Part shown: piece after piece, positions 28,382 through 41,516 of the stretch
How the letters are laid out: the number at the start of each line of letters is the position of its first letter
Numbering within the stretch: position 1 is the first letter of the stretch
Notes under the pieces: model-generated
The model's database searches: none
What the model was told of the DNA's origin: nothing
The model's input: the letters and a program-made list of their open reading frames with translations, nothing else
NCBI RefSeq assembly: GCF_900115695.1
Contig: NZ_FOXK01000002.1
Coordinates: 434,001-498,000, forward strand
DNA: 64,000 nt
Direction of reading: 5' to 3'
DNA from: Ectopseudomonas toyotomiensis
GTDB lineage: Bacteria > Pseudomonadota > Gammaproteobacteria > Pseudomonadales > Pseudomonadaceae
Translations under genes and position numbers: made by a program

Positions 28382-29881
28382 ATGCATCTATTACCAGCCT
28401 CTTTGCCGTTGAGCCTGCACAGTGCCGAACAGGTGCGTGCGCTGGATGCGCAGTTGATCGCCGCCGGCACGCCCGGTTTCGAGTTGATGCAACGCGCCGC
28501 CCATGCGGCCTGGCGCGCGTTGCGCAGACGCTGGCCGGATGCCGGCGAAATCACCGTACTGGCCGGGCGTGGCAACAATGCCGGTGACGGCTACCTGATT
28601 GCGGCTCTGGCTCAGCGTGCCGGTTGGCGCGTGCGCGTGCTGGCAGTGGGTGATCCCGCTGCTCTGAGTGGCGATGCTGAGCAGGCCTGCGCCGAGGCGC
28701 GAAGGGCGGGTGTGGATCTGCTGCCCTGGAGCGAATGCGCGCCACTGGCTGGCATCGTGGTCGATGGGTTGCTCGGCACAGGTCTGGCTGGCGCGGTGCG
28801 TGAGCCTTATGCGCAGGCGATTCGCATGCTCAACCAGAGTGGCTTGCCGGTGCTGGCGGTGGATATTCCTTCTGGTTTGCACGCCGATAGCGGCGCGTGC
28901 CTTGGCGTGGCCGTGCGCGCCGATCTGACCGTGACCTTCATCGCCCTCAAGCTCGGCCTGCTCACGGGCATTGGCCCGGAGCTGTGCGGCGAGCTGCAGT
29001 TCGACGATCTGCAAGGCGATGCCCAGCTATTGGTCCAGGCGCCCAGCGTGGCGCAGCGTCTCGACCCGGCCAATCTGCCGCGCCTTGCGGCGCGGTCGCC
29101 GGTGGCGCACAAGGGCCAGTTCGGTCACCTGCTGGTGATCGGAGGCGATCTGGGCATGGGCGGCGCCGCGCTGCTCTGTGCCGACAGTGCCCTGCGTGCC
29201 GGCGCTGGCCTGGTGTCACTGGCGACACGAGGTGAGCATGTCACGGCCGCTTTGGTGCGGCGGCCTGAAATCATGTGTGCGGCGGTGGCTTCGGCCAATC
29301 AGCTGTTGGCACTCACCGAGCGAGCCGATGTCTGCGTGGCAGGGCCTGGCCTGGGTCAGGGGGGCTGGTCGCGCAGTTTGCTGTCTGGCGTCTGTAGTCT
29401 CGATATGCCTCAGGTCTGGGATGCCGATGCGCTCAATCTGCTGGCTGCCGGGCAGGTCGCCGCGCCTGATCAGGGCGTGCTCACGCCGCATCCGGGCGAA
29501 GCGGCGCGTTTGCTGGGCATCGATACCGCGAGCGTGCAGGCTGATCGGCCGGCTGCCGTGCGGGCCCTGGCGCACCGTTTTGGCCTGGTGGTAGTGCTCA
29601 AGGGCGCAGGCAGCCTGGTCGCAGCACCGGACGGGCGTATGGCGCTGTGTGATCGTGGTCATCCGGCCATGGCGGGCGCGGGGCTTGGGGATGTGCTGGC
29701 CGGTTTGATTGGCGCGCTGCTGGCGCAGGGCATGGCAGCGTATGATGCGGCCTGCCTGGCGGTATGGCTGCATGCACGTGCCGGTGAGGTGCTGGCTGCG
29801 CAGGGGCGCGGGCTGGCTGCCGGTGATCTGCCCTGCACCATTCGTCACTTATTGGAGGAGTTGTGTCCTTGTGTGAAGTGA
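28382..29881 (+). CDS. nnr: Bifunctional NAD(P)HX epimerase/dehydratase
   Basis: 499 residues. The N-terminal half (1-215) is the NnrE epimerase ([20 protein letters not shown] near residue 60; [11 protein letters not shown] near 125). The C-terminal half (220-499) is the ADP-dependent NnrD dehydratase with [19 protein letters not shown] near 246 and [16 protein letters not shown] near 425. Together they repair hydrated NAD(P)H. The ATG at 28382 ([19 protein letters not shown]) fits the family; the longer upstream frame is antisense to queG. The end overlaps tsaE by 19 nt. Confidence 0.95.
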   Translation: MHLLPASLPLSLHSAEQVRALDAQLIAAGTPGFELMQRAAHAAWRALRRRWPDAGEITVLAGRGNNAGDGYLIAALAQRAGWRVRVLAVGDPAALSGDAEQACAEARRAGVDLLPWSECAPLAGIVVDGLLGTGLAGAVREPYAQAIRMLNQSGLPVLAVDIPSGLHADSGACLGVAVRADLTVTFIALKLGLLTGIGPELCGELQFDDLQGDAQLLVQAPSVAQRLDPANLPRLAARSPVAHKGQFGHLLVIGGDLGMGGAALLCADSALRAGAGLVSLATRGEHVTAALVRRPEIMCAAVASANQLLALTERADVCVAGPGLGQGGWSRSLLSGVCSLDMPQVWDADALNLLAAGQVAAPDQGVLTPHPGEAARLLGIDTASVQADRPAAVRALAHRFGLVVVLKGAGSLVAAPDGRMALCDRGHPAMAGAGLGDVLAGLIGALLAQGMAAYDAACLAVWLHARAGEVLAAQGRGLAAGDLPCTIRHLLEELCPCVK

Positions 29882-30336
29882 AACTCGAAGCGGCCGACGA
29901 AGCCGCAATGCTGACTCTGGGGGCGCGGATCGCCAAGATCAGTGGGGGGCAGGGCATCATCTATCTGCATGGTGATCTGGGCGCCGGCAAAACCACCCTT
30001 TCACGCGGAATTCTGCGCGGCCTGGGCCACGCTGGCGCGGTCAAGAGCCCGACCTTTACCCTGGTCGAGCCCTACGAAATTGGCGACGTGCGCGCCTTCC
30101 ATTTCGATCTTTATCGTCTGGTCGACCCTGAGGAGTTGGAGTTTCTCGGCATCCGCGATTACTTCGAGGGGGATGCCTTGTGCCTGATCGAATGGCCGCA
30201 GCGTGGCGCGGGCGTTTTGCCAAAGCCCGACCTGGACATTACCATTAGCCCCCAAGCGAGCGGCCGTTCGCTGTTGCTGCAGGGGCGTGGGGCTCGAGGG
30301 GAGGCCTGGTGCAAGGCCCTGAGCAGCAAGGAATGA
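29863..30336 (+). CDS. tsaE: tRNA t6A biosynthesis ATPase TsaE
   Basis: 157 residues from a GTG at 29863 overlapping the end of nnr; GGAGGAG lies only 2-4 nt upstream, so the TTG at 29869 is an alternative start with better spacing. Walker [14 protein letters not shown] (near 38). Walker B-like region [20 protein letters not shown] and [12 protein letters not shown] are family marks. TsaE partners with TsaB and TsaD to make threonylcarbamoyladenosine at tRNA position 37. It is followed 10 bp later by amiB. Confidence 0.95.
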   Translation: MSLCEVKLEAADEAAMLTLGARIAKISGGQGIIYLHGDLGAGKTTLSRGILRGLGHAGAVKSPTFTLVEPYEIGDVRAFHFDLYRLVDPEELEFLGIRDYFEGDALCLIEWPQRGAGVLPKPDLDITISPQASGRSLLLQGRGARGEAWCKALSSKE

Positions 30337-30346
30337 ATAAGAAGCG

Positions 30347-31774
30347 ATGGGGTTGGTTATGCGCATAGGCGCGCTGGTTACAGCTGTGGGGGTGTTGTTG
30401 GCGGCCCTGGCTGCCGAGGCCCTGGCTGCCTCCGATATACGGAGCGTGCGTTTGTGGCGTGCCCCGGACAATACCCGTCTGGTCTTCGATCTGTCTGGCC
30501 CGGTACAGCACAGCGTGTTCACCCTTGCCGCACCTGATCGCATCGTTATCGACGTCAGTGGCGCCAAGTTGGCTACCAGTCTCGAACAGCTTTCGCTGGC
30601 CAATACCCCGATCACCGGTGTGCGCTCGGCCCAGCGCAGCGCTGATGACCTGCGCGTGGTCATCGATTTGTCGGCGCCAGTGTCGCCGAAGAGCTTTACC
30701 CTGGCGCCTAACCAGCAATATGGCCATCGCCTGGTGGTCGATCTGTTCGATCAGGGCAGTGCGCCACCCGCCACGCAGACGCCCAGCATTGCCGCCAGCG
30801 CACCTCCTGTGCCGGTCACGCCGACCCAGCCACCACCGAAGTTGACGCCTGTGCCCAATGGCAAGCGCGATATCGTCGTCGCCATTGATGCCGGCCATGG
30901 TGGTGAGGACCCGGGGGCGCTGTCGCCGGTCAAGGGGCAGTATGAAAAGCACGTGACCCTGGCCATCTCCAAAGAGTTGCAGCGGCAGATCAATGCCGAA
31001 AAGGGTTTCCGTGCCGAACTGGTGCGCACCGGTGACTATTTCATCCCGCTGCGTAAACGCACCGAGATCGCGCGCAAGAAAGGCGCGGACCTGTTCGTGT
31101 CCATTCATGCCGACGCGGCGCCGCGGGCTTCGGCGTTCGGCGCTTCGGTCTATGCCCTGTCCGAACGGGGTGCTACGTCCGAGACGGCGCGCTGGCTGGC
31201 CGACGCCGAGAACCAGTCCGACCTGATCGGTGGCGCCGGCAATGTCAGTCTCGACGACAAGGACAAGATGCTCGCCGGCGTGTTGCTGGATCTGTCGATG
31301 ACCGCTTCGTTGTCCTCCAGTCTCAATGTCGGGCAGAAGGTGCTGTCGAACATGGGCGGCATCACCCCGCTGCACAAACGGCGCGTCGAGCAGGCAGGCT
31401 TCATGGTGCTGAAATCGCCGGATATTCCCTCGATTCTGGTTGAGACCGGTTTCATCTCCAACCCCAACGAGGCCAAGAAACTGCATAGCGCCAGCCATCA
31501 GCAGGCGCTGGCGCGTTCGATCACTACCGGGGTCAAGCAGTTCTTCCATGAGAACCCGCCGCCTGGCACCTACGTTGCCTGGCTGCGTGACGAAGGCAAA
31601 ATCGCCGCTGGTCCGCGTGAGCATGTGGTGGCACGCGGCGAGAGCCTGGCGCTGATCGCCCAGCGCTACCAGATCAGCCTGGCGTCCCTGCGCAGTGCCA
31701 ACAAGCTCAATGGTGACGTGATCAAGGTCGGCCAGACATTGCAGATACCCGCCACAGCGCTGGCAGCCCAGTAG
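30347..31774 (+). CDS. amiB: N-acetylmuramoyl-L-alanine amidase AmiB
   Basis: 475 residues. A signal peptide (about 1-26) precedes an AMIN domain (about 30-130, [21 protein letters not shown]). A Pro-rich linker leads to an Amidase_3 zinc hydrolase (about 170-395) with [20 protein letters not shown] and VETGFISN. A single LysM repeat ends the protein ([19 protein letters not shown], about 425-470). It splits septal peptidoglycan during cell separation in the periplasm. The TAG stop overlaps the GTG start of mutL. Confidence 0.96.
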   Translation: MGLVMRIGALVTAVGVLLAALAAEALAASDIRSVRLWRAPDNTRLVFDLSGPVQHSVFTLAAPDRIVIDVSGAKLATSLEQLSLANTPITGVRSAQRSADDLRVVIDLSAPVSPKSFTLAPNQQYGHRLVVDLFDQGSAPPATQTPSIAASAPPVPVTPTQPPPKLTPVPNGKRDIVVAIDAGHGGEDPGALSPVKGQYEKHVTLAISKELQRQINAEKGFRAELVRTGDYFIPLRKRTEIARKKGADLFVSIHADAAPRASAFGASVYALSERGATSETARWLADAENQSDLIGGAGNVSLDDKDKMLAGVLLDLSMTASLSSSLNVGQKVLSNMGGITPLHKRRVEQAGFMVLKSPDIPSILVETGFISNPNEAKKLHSASHQQALARSITTGVKQFFHENPPPGTYVAWLRDEGKIAAGPREHVVARGESLALIAQRYQISLASLRSANKLNGDVIKVGQTLQIPATALAAQ

Positions 31775-33654
31775 TGAGTGTCATGTCCCGTATTCATTTG
31801 CTCAGCCCGCGCCTGGCCAACCAGATCGCTGCGGGAGAGGTGGTTGAGCGCCCGGCTTCGGTCGCCAAGGAACTGCTGGAAAACAGCCTGGACTCCGGGG
31901 CGCGGCGTATCGATGTCGACGTCGAGCAGGGCGGTGTCAAACTGCTCAAGGTGCGCGACGACGGTGGTGGTATCGCCCCAGACGACCTGCCGCTGGCGTT
32001 GGCGCGCCATGCCACCAGCAAGATTCGTGAGCTGGAAGACCTCGAAGCCGTGCTCAGCATGGGCTTTCGTGGCGAGGCGCTGGCGTCGATCAGCTCGGTG
32101 TCGCGCCTGACCCTGACCTCGCGTACCGCCGACGCCGACCAGGCCTGGCAGGTGGAAACCGAAGGCCGTGATATGGAGCCGCGCGTGCAGCCTGCTGCGC
32201 ACCCGGTGGGTACCTCGGTGGAAGTGCGTGACCTGTTTTTCAATACCCCGGCGCGGCGCAAGTTCCTGCGTGCCGAGAAGACCGAGTTCGATCATCTGCA
32301 GGAGGTGATCAAGCGCCTGGCGCTGGCGCGGTTCGATGTGGCTTTCCATCTGCGTCACAACGGCAAGACAGTGTTTGCCCTGCACGAGGCTGGCGACGAA
32401 ATCAGCCGTGCGCGCCGCGTTGCTTCTGTCTGCGGCCCGGCTTTTCTGGAGCAGGCGCTGCCCATCGAGATCGAGCGCGGTGGCCTGCGCTTGTGGGGGT
32501 GGGTCGGCTTGCCGACCTTCTCCCGCAGCCAGGCGGATCTGCAGTATTTCTACGTCAACGGCCGCATGGTGCGTGACAAGCTGGTGGCCCATGCGGTGCG
32601 CCAGGCCTATCGCGACGTGCTGTTCAATGGCAGGCACCCGACCTTCGTGCTGTTTCTGGAAATCGATCCGTCGACGGTGGACGTCAACGTTCACCCGACC
32701 AAGCATGAAGTGCGTTTCCGTGACAGCCGCATGGTTCACGACTTCCTATACGGCACCCTGCATCGCGCCCTGGCCGATGTACGCCCAGAAGATCAGGTGG
32801 CGGCTCCGGCAGCCATTTCATCCGTGGCGCGTCCGACCGGCATGGCTGCCGGAGAATTTGGCCCGCAGGGCGAAATGGGTCTGGCGGCCAGCATTCTTGA
32901 AACGCCGGCTCCCAGCGTGCAGCCAGCCTGGCGCGGCAGTGGTGCCGGGTATCAGCAGTCGGCAGGTAATCCCTGCGTATCCGCTGGCGAAGCCCAGGCT
33001 GCATATCGCGAGTATTTTTCGCCACTGCCGACTGCCCAGGTTCAGCCCATGCCCCAGGAGCAGGGCGACATTCCACCACTCGGTTATGCCGTGGCGCAGC
33101 TCAAAGGCGTTTACATCCTCACCGAAAACGCTCAGGGCCTGGTGGTGGTGGACATGCACGCCGCGCACGAACGCATCACTTACGAGCGTCTTAAGCACGC
33201 CATGGCCAGTGAAGGCTTGCGCGGCCAGCCGCTGCTGGTGCCTGAGTCCATCGCCCTCAGCCAGCGCGAAGCCGATTGCGCCGAGGAACATGCCGAGTGG
33301 TTCCAGCGTCTGGGCTTCGAGCTGCAGCGCCTGGGTGAGGAAACCGTGGCGATTCGCCAGATTCCGGCGTTGCTCAAACAGGCTGAGGCCACCCAGTTGG
33401 TGCGTGACGTGCTGGCCGATCTGCTCGAGTACGGCACCAGCGACCGTATCCAGGCGCATCTCAACGAGCTGCTGGCGACCATGGCCTGTCATGGCGCGGT
33501 GCGCGCCAACCGGCGCCTGACCATTCCCGAAATGAACGCCCTGCTGCGTGATATGGAGCAGACCGAGCGCAGCGGCCAGTGCAACCACGGGCGTCCGACC
33601 TGGACGCAGTTGAGCATGGATCAGCTCGACAAGTTGTTCATGCGTGGTCAGTAA
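31774..33654 (+). CDS. mutL: DNA mismatch repair protein MutL (endonuclease-type)
   Basis: 626 residues. The GHKL ATPase N-terminus has [31 protein letters not shown] and [10 protein letters not shown]. The C-terminal dimerisation domain carries [12 protein letters not shown], close to the DQHA(x)2E(x)4E metal site, plus [11 protein letters not shown] and CNHGRPTW, the companion motifs. So this MutL should nick DNA itself, as reported for P. aeruginosa; E. coli MutL lacks these motifs and relies on MutH. A proline-rich linker lies about 350-440. The GTG at 31774 overlaps the amiB stop; an ATG at 31783 is an alternative. Confidence 0.96.
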   Translation: MSVMSRIHLLSPRLANQIAAGEVVERPASVAKELLENSLDSGARRIDVDVEQGGVKLLKVRDDGGGIAPDDLPLALARHATSKIRELEDLEAVLSMGFRGEALASISSVSRLTLTSRTADADQAWQVETEGRDMEPRVQPAAHPVGTSVEVRDLFFNTPARRKFLRAEKTEFDHLQEVIKRLALARFDVAFHLRHNGKTVFALHEAGDEISRARRVASVCGPAFLEQALPIEIERGGLRLWGWVGLPTFSRSQADLQYFYVNGRMVRDKLVAHAVRQAYRDVLFNGRHPTFVLFLEIDPSTVDVNVHPTKHEVRFRDSRMVHDFLYGTLHRALADVRPEDQVAAPAAISSVARPTGMAAGEFGPQGEMGLAASILETPAPSVQPAWRGSGAGYQQSAGNPCVSAGEAQAAYREYFSPLPTAQVQPMPQEQGDIPPLGYAVAQLKGVYILTENAQGLVVVDMHAAHERITYERLKHAMASEGLRGQPLLVPESIALSQREADCAEEHAEWFQRLGFELQRLGEETVAIRQIPALLKQAEATQLVRDVLADLLEYGTSDRIQAHLNELLATMACHGAVRANRRLTIPEMNALLRDMEQTERSGQCNHGRPTWTQLSMDQLDKLFMRGQ

Positions 33655-33707
33655 TTGAATGAAGCCCTGAGTCAGGGGCGCCCGTCTTCGTGTTTCGAGC
33701 CATATCG

Positions 33708-34679
33708 ATGTCTTCGCTTCCTCCTGCAATCTTCCTGATGGGCCCGACTGCCGCCGGCAAGACCGATCTGGCCCTGGAGCTGGCGCGCGTATTGCCGTGT
33801 GACCTGATCAGCGTCGATTCGGCGCTGGTCTATCGCGGCATGGATATCGGCACGGCCAAGCCTGAGCGCGCCATTCTTGATGAATTTCCCCACGCGCTGA
33901 TCGACATCCGCGACCCGGTCGAGAGTTATTCGGCGGCGGAATTTCGCGCCGATGCCCTGGCTGCCATGGCCGAGAGCGCCGCGCGTGGGCGTATTCCGCT
34001 GCTGGTAGGCGGCACCATGCTCTATTACAAGGCGCTGTTGGAGGGCTTGGCCGATATGCCCAGCGCTGACCCGGCCATCCGCGCCGAGCTGGAAGCAAGG
34101 GCCGCAGCCGAAGGTTGGGAGGCGCTGCATCGGGAGCTGGCTGAGGTCGATCCGCAGTCCGCCGCGCGCATCCATCCCAACGATCCGCAGCGTCTGACCC
34201 GGGCACTTGAGGTCTATCGCGTGAGCGGCCTGAGCATGACCGAGCATCGCCTGCGCCAGGCTGCAGGAAATCCCGATGCGGGCACATCAGGCACCGGGCA
34301 ATTACCCTATACTGTTGCTCAGCTTGCTATCGCACCAGCGCAGCGTCAGGTTTTGCATGACCGCATCGCTCAACGATTTCGGGTGATGTTGGAACAGGGT
34401 TTCGTGGAAGAGGTCGAAGCCCTGCGTAGACGAAGTGACTTGCACGCGGGATTGCCGTCTATACGGGCGGTGGGTTATCGCCAGGTATGGGAATACCTCG
34501 ATGGCGAGCTGTCCCGGGACGATATGGTCGAGCGGGGCATCATCGCCACTCGGCAATTGGCCAAGCGTCAGTTCACCTGGCTACGCGGTTGGGAGAACTT
34601 GCATTGGCTCGATAGCCTGGCCTGCGACAATCTGTCTCGCGCCTTGAAATACCTGGAAAGCGTCTCCATATTGAAATGA
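33708..34679 (+). CDS. miaA: tRNA dimethylallyltransferase MiaA
   Basis: 323 residues from the ATG at 33708 ([27 protein letters not shown]-loop). Conserved blocks [33 protein letters not shown] and [15 protein letters not shown] are intact. It adds dimethylallyl to A37 of tRNAs reading UNN codons. Located between mutL and hfq in the classic amiB-mutL-miaA-hfq-hflX-hflK-hflC superoperon. 100 bp to hfq leave space for an hfq promoter (34680-34779 has an A/T-rich stretch with TAAAAT at 34741 but no convincing -35). Confidence 0.96.
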   Translation: MSSLPPAIFLMGPTAAGKTDLALELARVLPCDLISVDSALVYRGMDIGTAKPERAILDEFPHALIDIRDPVESYSAAEFRADALAAMAESAARGRIPLLVGGTMLYYKALLEGLADMPSADPAIRAELEARAAAEGWEALHRELAEVDPQSAARIHPNDPQRLTRALEVYRVSGLSMTEHRLRQAAGNPDAGTSGTGQLPYTVAQLAIAPAQRQVLHDRIAQRFRVMLEQGFVEEVEALRRRSDLHAGLPSIRAVGYRQVWEYLDGELSRDDMVERGIIATRQLAKRQFTWLRGWENLHWLDSLACDNLSRALKYLESVSILK

Positions 34680-34758
34680 GACCTTGCCGCTGGTCGTCTA
34701 TCCTTGGGGGTGGGGCGGCCTGAAGCCATTGTTTACCTACTAAAATTATTGAAATTGA

Positions 34759-35040
<282 letters not shown>

Positions 35041-35052
35041 TAGGGGGCTGCA

Positions 35053-36354
35053 TTGTTCTTCGAGCGTCATGAGGGCGGTGAGCGGGCCATCCTGGTTCAT
35101 CTGGAAGGCCAAGACTCCGAGGCGAGCGAAGATCCCCAGGAGTTCCAGGAATTGGCCATGTCGGCAGGCGCCGACATGGTCGCTTTCTTTAGCGTGCCCA
35201 GCAGTCGTCTGACTGCCAAGTTCCTTATCGGCAGCGGCAAGGTCGAGGAGCTGCGCGACCAGGTCAAGGCCATCGAGGCCGATCTGGTCATCTTCAATCA
35301 CACCCTGACCCCGAGCCAGGAGCGCAACCTCGAGCGCGCCTTCGAGTGTCGTGTGCTCGATCGTACCGGGTTGATCCTCGATATCTTCGCCCAGCGTGCG
35401 CGCACCCACGAAGGCAAGCTGCAGGTCGAGTTGGCCCAGCTCGATCACATGAGTACGCGCCTGGTGCGTGGCTGGACCCACCTTGAGCGGCAGAAGGGTG
35501 GTATCGGCCTGCGTGGTCCGGGTGAAACCCAGCTGGAAACCGACCGCCGCTTGCTGCGTGTGCGTATTCGCCAGATCAAGCAGAAGCTCGAGAAGGTGCG
35601 CAGTCAGCGCGAGCAGGCGCGCCGTGGGCGCAGGCGCGCGGATATCCCTTCGGTTTCCCTGGTGGGTTACACCAACGCCGGTAAGTCCACGCTGTTCAAT
35701 GCGCTCACCACCTCCGAGGTCTATGCGGCCGACCAGCTGTTCGCCACGCTCGACCCGACCTTGCGGCGTCTGCAACTCGATGACCTGGGTCCGATCGTGC
35801 TGGCCGACACCGTTGGTTTCATTCGCCACCTGCCGCACAAGCTGGTTGAGGCCTTCCGCGCTACGTTGGAAGAGTCGAGCAACTCCGATCTGCTGTTGCA
35901 CGTGATCGATGCCCATGAGCCCGAGCGTATGGCGCAGATCGAGCAGGTGCAGAACGTGCTCAAGGAGATCGGCGCACACGAGTTACCGATGCTCGAGGTA
36001 TACAACAAGCTGGATTTGTTGGATGGTGTCGAGCCGCAGATCCAGCGCGATGCTGATGGCAAGCCGCTGCGTGTCTGGCTGTCGGCCCGCGAGGGGCGTG
36101 GTCTTGAGCTGTTGCGTCAAGCAGTGGCGGAGCTGTTGGGCGAAGATTTGTTCGTTGCTACTCTGCAGCTGCCGCAACGTCTGGGGCGACTGCGTGCGCA
36201 GTTCTTCGCGCTGGGGGCGGTGCAGAGTGAAGAACATGACGAGTTGGGGCGCAGCCTGCTAGCGGTACGTTTGCCGCGAGTCGAGCTCAATCGCCTGGTG
36301 AGTCGCGAAGGTTTGGAGCCTCAAACCTTCATCGAGCAACATACTTTGCAATAA
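35053..36354 (+). CDS. hflX: Ribosome-associated GTPase HflX
   Basis: 433 residues from a TTG start at 35053 (LFFERHEGGERAILVHL), 12 bp after hfq with a GGGGG site upstream. The N-terminal HflX domain (about 20-190) includes the GGIGLRGPGETQLETDRR loop that reaches the peptidyl-transferase centre. The GTPase domain follows (G1 GYTNAGKSTLFNAL near 205, G3 DTVGFIRHLP near 250, G4 NKLD near 318). It splits stalled or heat-damaged ribosomes. No ATG lies in the correct place, so the unusual start looks real and may damp expression. Confidence 0.95.
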   Translation: MFFERHEGGERAILVHLEGQDSEASEDPQEFQELAMSAGADMVAFFSVPSSRLTAKFLIGSGKVEELRDQVKAIEADLVIFNHTLTPSQERNLERAFECRVLDRTGLILDIFAQRARTHEGKLQVELAQLDHMSTRLVRGWTHLERQKGGIGLRGPGETQLETDRRLLRVRIRQIKQKLEKVRSQREQARRGRRRADIPSVSLVGYTNAGKSTLFNALTTSEVYAADQLFATLDPTLRRLQLDDLGPIVLADTVGFIRHLPHKLVEAFRATLEESSNSDLLLHVIDAHEPERMAQIEQVQNVLKEIGAHELPMLEVYNKLDLLDGVEPQIQRDADGKPLRVWLSAREGRGLELLRQAVAELLGEDLFVATLQLPQRLGRLRAQFFALGAVQSEEHDELGRSLLAVRLPRVELNRLVSREGLEPQTFIEQHTLQ

Positions 36355-36451
36355 AGCCTGGGACGGTGGCTTTGCTGTCACCATAGGGCTTTGGGTAGCA
36401 TTGGCCGGCGCGCCGTGGGCGCGCCTTCGCTTTATCAGTACGGAGAACGCT

Positions 36452-37618
36452 ATGGCTTGGAATGAGCCGGGTGGCAACTCGAACAATCAAGACCCTTGGG
36501 GCGGCCGCAAAGGCGGTGGCCGGCAGGGGCCGCCGGATCTCGACGAAGCGTTCCGCAAGCTGCAAGAAAGCCTCAACGGGCTGTTTGGCGGTGGCAAGAA
36601 ACGTGGTGACGACGACTCTGGTCGCAGTGGCGGCGGTGGCTTCGGCCTGCTGTTCGTCGGCCTCGGCCTGTTGGCGGTGGTATGGCTGTACAGCGCGATC
36701 TACGTGGTGGATGAACAGGAGCAGGCCGTTGTGCTGCGCTTCGGTAAGTACCACGAGACCGTTGGTCCGGGCCTAAATATCTATTTCCCGCCAATCGATC
36801 GCAAGTTCCAGGAAAACGTCACGCGTGAGCGCGCCTACAGCAAGCAGGGCGCCATGCTGACCGAAGACGAGAACATCATCGAAGTGCCGCTGACCGTGCA
36901 GTACCGGGTGAGCAACCTGCAGGACTTCGTGCTCAACGTCGACCAGCCGGAAGTCAGTCTGCAGCACGCCACCGACAGTGCCGTGCGCCACGTGGTGGGC
37001 TCCACCGAGATGGATCAGGTGCTGACCGAAGGTCGTGAACTGATGGCCAGCGAGGTGCGTGAGCGCCTGCAGCGTTTCCTCGACAACTACCGCACCGGTA
37101 TCACCATCACTCAGGTGAACATCCAGAGCGCTGCGGCGCCGCGTGAGGTTCAGGAAGCCTTCGACGACGTGATCCGTGCCCGTGAAGACGAGCAGCGCGA
37201 GAAGAACCAGGCCGAGTCCTACGCCAACGGCGTGATTCCGGAAGCGCGTGGTCAGGCCCAGCGTCTGCTGGAGGAGGCCAACGGTTATCGTGATGAAGTC
37301 ATCGCTCGCGCCCAGGGTGAGGCTGATCGCTTCACCAAGTTGGTCGCCGAGTACCGTAAGGCACCCGAGATCACTCGTGAGCGTCTGTACATCGACACCA
37401 TGCAGGAAGTCATGAGCAACACCAGCAAGGTTCTGGTCACCGGTGACAAGGGGCAGAACAACCTGCTCTATCTGCCGCTGGACAAGATGATCGACAGCCG
37501 TGGTGGTGCTTCTTCCTCCAGCTCTGCCAACAGCAGCAATTCGACAGCGCGTGATCCGGCCGTGCCGCTGAGCAGCGATATGTCCCAGCGTAACCTGCGT
37601 ACCCGGGAGGGCCGTTGA
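36452..37618 (+). CDS. hflK: FtsH protease regulator HflK
   Basis: 388 residues from the ATG at 36452 (MAWNEPGGNSNNQDPWGG), preceded by CGGAG. The N-terminus is Gly/Asn-rich and cytoplasmic; one membrane helix (about 65-88) leads into a periplasmic SPFH/prohibitin domain (about 90-290). The C-terminus is Ser/Asn-rich. With HflC it forms a large vault around FtsH and limits its access to membrane substrates. In the 97-bp gap before it, GGCGCGCC-gtg-GGCGCGCC (36409-36425 region) is a GC-rich palindrome that may partly terminate or stabilise the hflX transcript. Confidence 0.96.
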   Translation: MAWNEPGGNSNNQDPWGGRKGGGRQGPPDLDEAFRKLQESLNGLFGGGKKRGDDDSGRSGGGGFGLLFVGLGLLAVVWLYSAIYVVDEQEQAVVLRFGKYHETVGPGLNIYFPPIDRKFQENVTRERAYSKQGAMLTEDENIIEVPLTVQYRVSNLQDFVLNVDQPEVSLQHATDSAVRHVVGSTEMDQVLTEGRELMASEVRERLQRFLDNYRTGITITQVNIQSAAAPREVQEAFDDVIRAREDEQREKNQAESYANGVIPEARGQAQRLLEEANGYRDEVIARAQGEADRFTKLVAEYRKAPEITRERLYIDTMQEVMSNTSKVLVTGDKGQNNLLYLPLDKMIDSRGGASSSSSANSSNSTARDPAVPLSSDMSQRNLRTREGR

Positions 37619-38487
37619 TGAACAACAAGTCCCTGATCGGCCTGATCGTGGCCGTGGTTGTGGCCCTGGTGGCGTGGAACAGCTTCTATATCGTGGCGCA
37701 GACCGAGCGTGCGGTGCTGTTGCAGTTCGGGCGAGTGGTTCAGCCTGATGTGCAGCCCGGCCTGCATGTGAAGATCCCCTACGTCAACCAGGTGCGTATC
37801 TTCGACGGTCGTCTGCTGACGCTGGACTCGACGTCCTCGCGCTTCCTGACCCTGGAGAAGAAGGCGCTGATGGTCGATGCCTATGCCAAGTGGCGGGTGA
37901 AGGATGCCGAGCGCTTCTATCAGTCCACCTCGGGTATGAAGCAGGTCGCTGATGAGCGTCTGGCGCGTCGTCTGGAAGCATCGCTGCGTGACCAGTTCGG
38001 TAAGCGCACCCTGCATGAATCGGTATCCGGTGAGCGTGATGCGCTGATGGCTGACGTGACCGCGACCCTCAACCGCGCCGCCGAGCGTGAGCTGGGTATC
38101 GAAGTGGTCGATGTTCGGGTCAAGGCCATCGACCTGCCGCGGGAAGTGAACCGCAGCGTGTTCGAGCGGATGAGCACCGAGCGTGAGCGTGAGGCCCGCG
38201 AGCATCGCGCCAAGGGTCGTGAGCTGGCCGAAGGTATTCGCGCCGATGCTGATCGTCAGCGCCGCGTACTGCTGGCTGAAGCCTATCGTGAAGCTGAAGA
38301 GCTGCGCGGTGACGGTGATGCCCAGGCTGCCTCCATCTACGCCAACGCTTTCGGTCAGGATCAGGAGTTCTACTCCTTCTACCGTAGTCTGCAGGCTTAC
38401 CGCGAAAGCTTCGCTGACAAGCGTGATGTGCTGGTGCTGGACCCGGGTAGCGATTTCTTCCGCTACCTGGAAAAGTCCAGGCCTTGA
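37618..38487 (+). CDS. hflC: FtsH protease regulator HflC
   Basis: 289 residues. The ATG at 37618 shares its first base with the hflK stop (TGATG), giving translational coupling. An N-terminal membrane helix (residues about 4-23) is followed by the SPFH domain with QTERAVLLQFGRVVQPDVQ and VRVKAIDLPREVNRSVFERM. Partner of HflK. No terminator follows directly; a GCCGGGA/TCCCGGC hairpin 68 bp downstream lies before the DUF2065 gene. Confidence 0.96.
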   Translation: MNNKSLIGLIVAVVVALVAWNSFYIVAQTERAVLLQFGRVVQPDVQPGLHVKIPYVNQVRIFDGRLLTLDSTSSRFLTLEKKALMVDAYAKWRVKDAERFYQSTSGMKQVADERLARRLEASLRDQFGKRTLHESVSGERDALMADVTATLNRAAERELGIEVVDVRVKAIDLPREVNRSVFERMSTEREREAREHRAKGRELAEGIRADADRQRRVLLAEAYREAEELRGDGDAQAASIYANAFGQDQEFYSFYRSLQAYRESFADKRDVLVLDPGSDFFRYLEKSRP

Positions 38488-38554
38488 TTGGAAACCCTGG
38501 CGGCGCGATGCGTCGCCAGGGTGACCTCAAGGTAAAACGTGGTATCATGCGGCA

Positions 38555-38577
38555 GCCGGGAAAATCCCGGCTTTTTT
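38555..38577 (+). terminator. Hairpin with T-run upstream of the DUF2065 gene
   Basis: GCCGGGA-aaa-TCCCGGC followed by six T, 16 bp before the DUF2065 start. It may end most hflKC transcripts or act as an attenuator for the small gene and hisZ. Another stem, CCCTGGCG/CGCCAGGG, occurs just upstream at about 38494-38522. Confidence 0.75.
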
Positions 38578-38592
38578 GCGTCTGTGGGAATC

Positions 38593-38778
38593 ATGTGGCA
38601 GGAACTCGGCATCGCGTTGTGTCTGGTATTGGTGCTGGAAGGCATCCTGCCCTTCCTCTATCCGCGCCATTGGCGCGGAGCGGTCATGCAGGCAGCTCGT
38701 CTGCCCGACCGCCGACTGCGCCTTATGGGGCTGGCCAGCATGCTGCTGGGTACGGCCCTTCTATATCTGCTTCACTGA
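38593..38778 (+). CDS. DUF2065 small membrane protein (YjeT-like)
   Basis: 61 residues from the ATG at 38593 ([24 protein letters not shown]). Two hydrophobic segments (about 5-22 and 42-59) are separated by a basic loop RLPDRRLRL. It matches the YjeT/DUF2065 family found between hflC and hisZ or purA in gammaproteobacteria. Function unknown; an inner-membrane location is likely. Confidence 0.88.
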   Translation: MWQELGIALCLVLVLEGILPFLYPRHWRGAVMQAARLPDRRLRLMGLASMLLGTALLYLLH

Positions 38779-38815
38779 AGGCTTGTGCCGCCCGGATCGA
38801 GAGGGGAATGGCGAA

Positions 38816-41355
<2,540 letters not shown>

Positions 41356-41380
41356 TCGAGATGCTCTCGAGTCGCACAGG

Positions 41381-41403
41381 AGCCGCCTTCGGGCGGCTTT
41401 TTT
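41381..41403 (+). terminator. Rho-independent terminator of purA
   Basis: AGCCGCC-TTCG-GGCGGCT with six T directly after: a compact tetraloop terminator ending the hisZ-purA unit. Confidence 0.93.
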
Positions 41404-41516
41404 GTGCCCGTCCGTACCGGCGCTCCTGCATAGGAGCTGGGCATGCGCTTTGCTTATATTCAATAAATCCCGGAAGTCGCCGTTATAGCTATTACGGTTG
41501 TTGAGGAGTGTCCCCA

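Noticed and set aside
32684..33729. Minus-strand frames over the mutL linker
   Set aside because: They overlap the repair gene and show no motif; the mutL frame is continuous.
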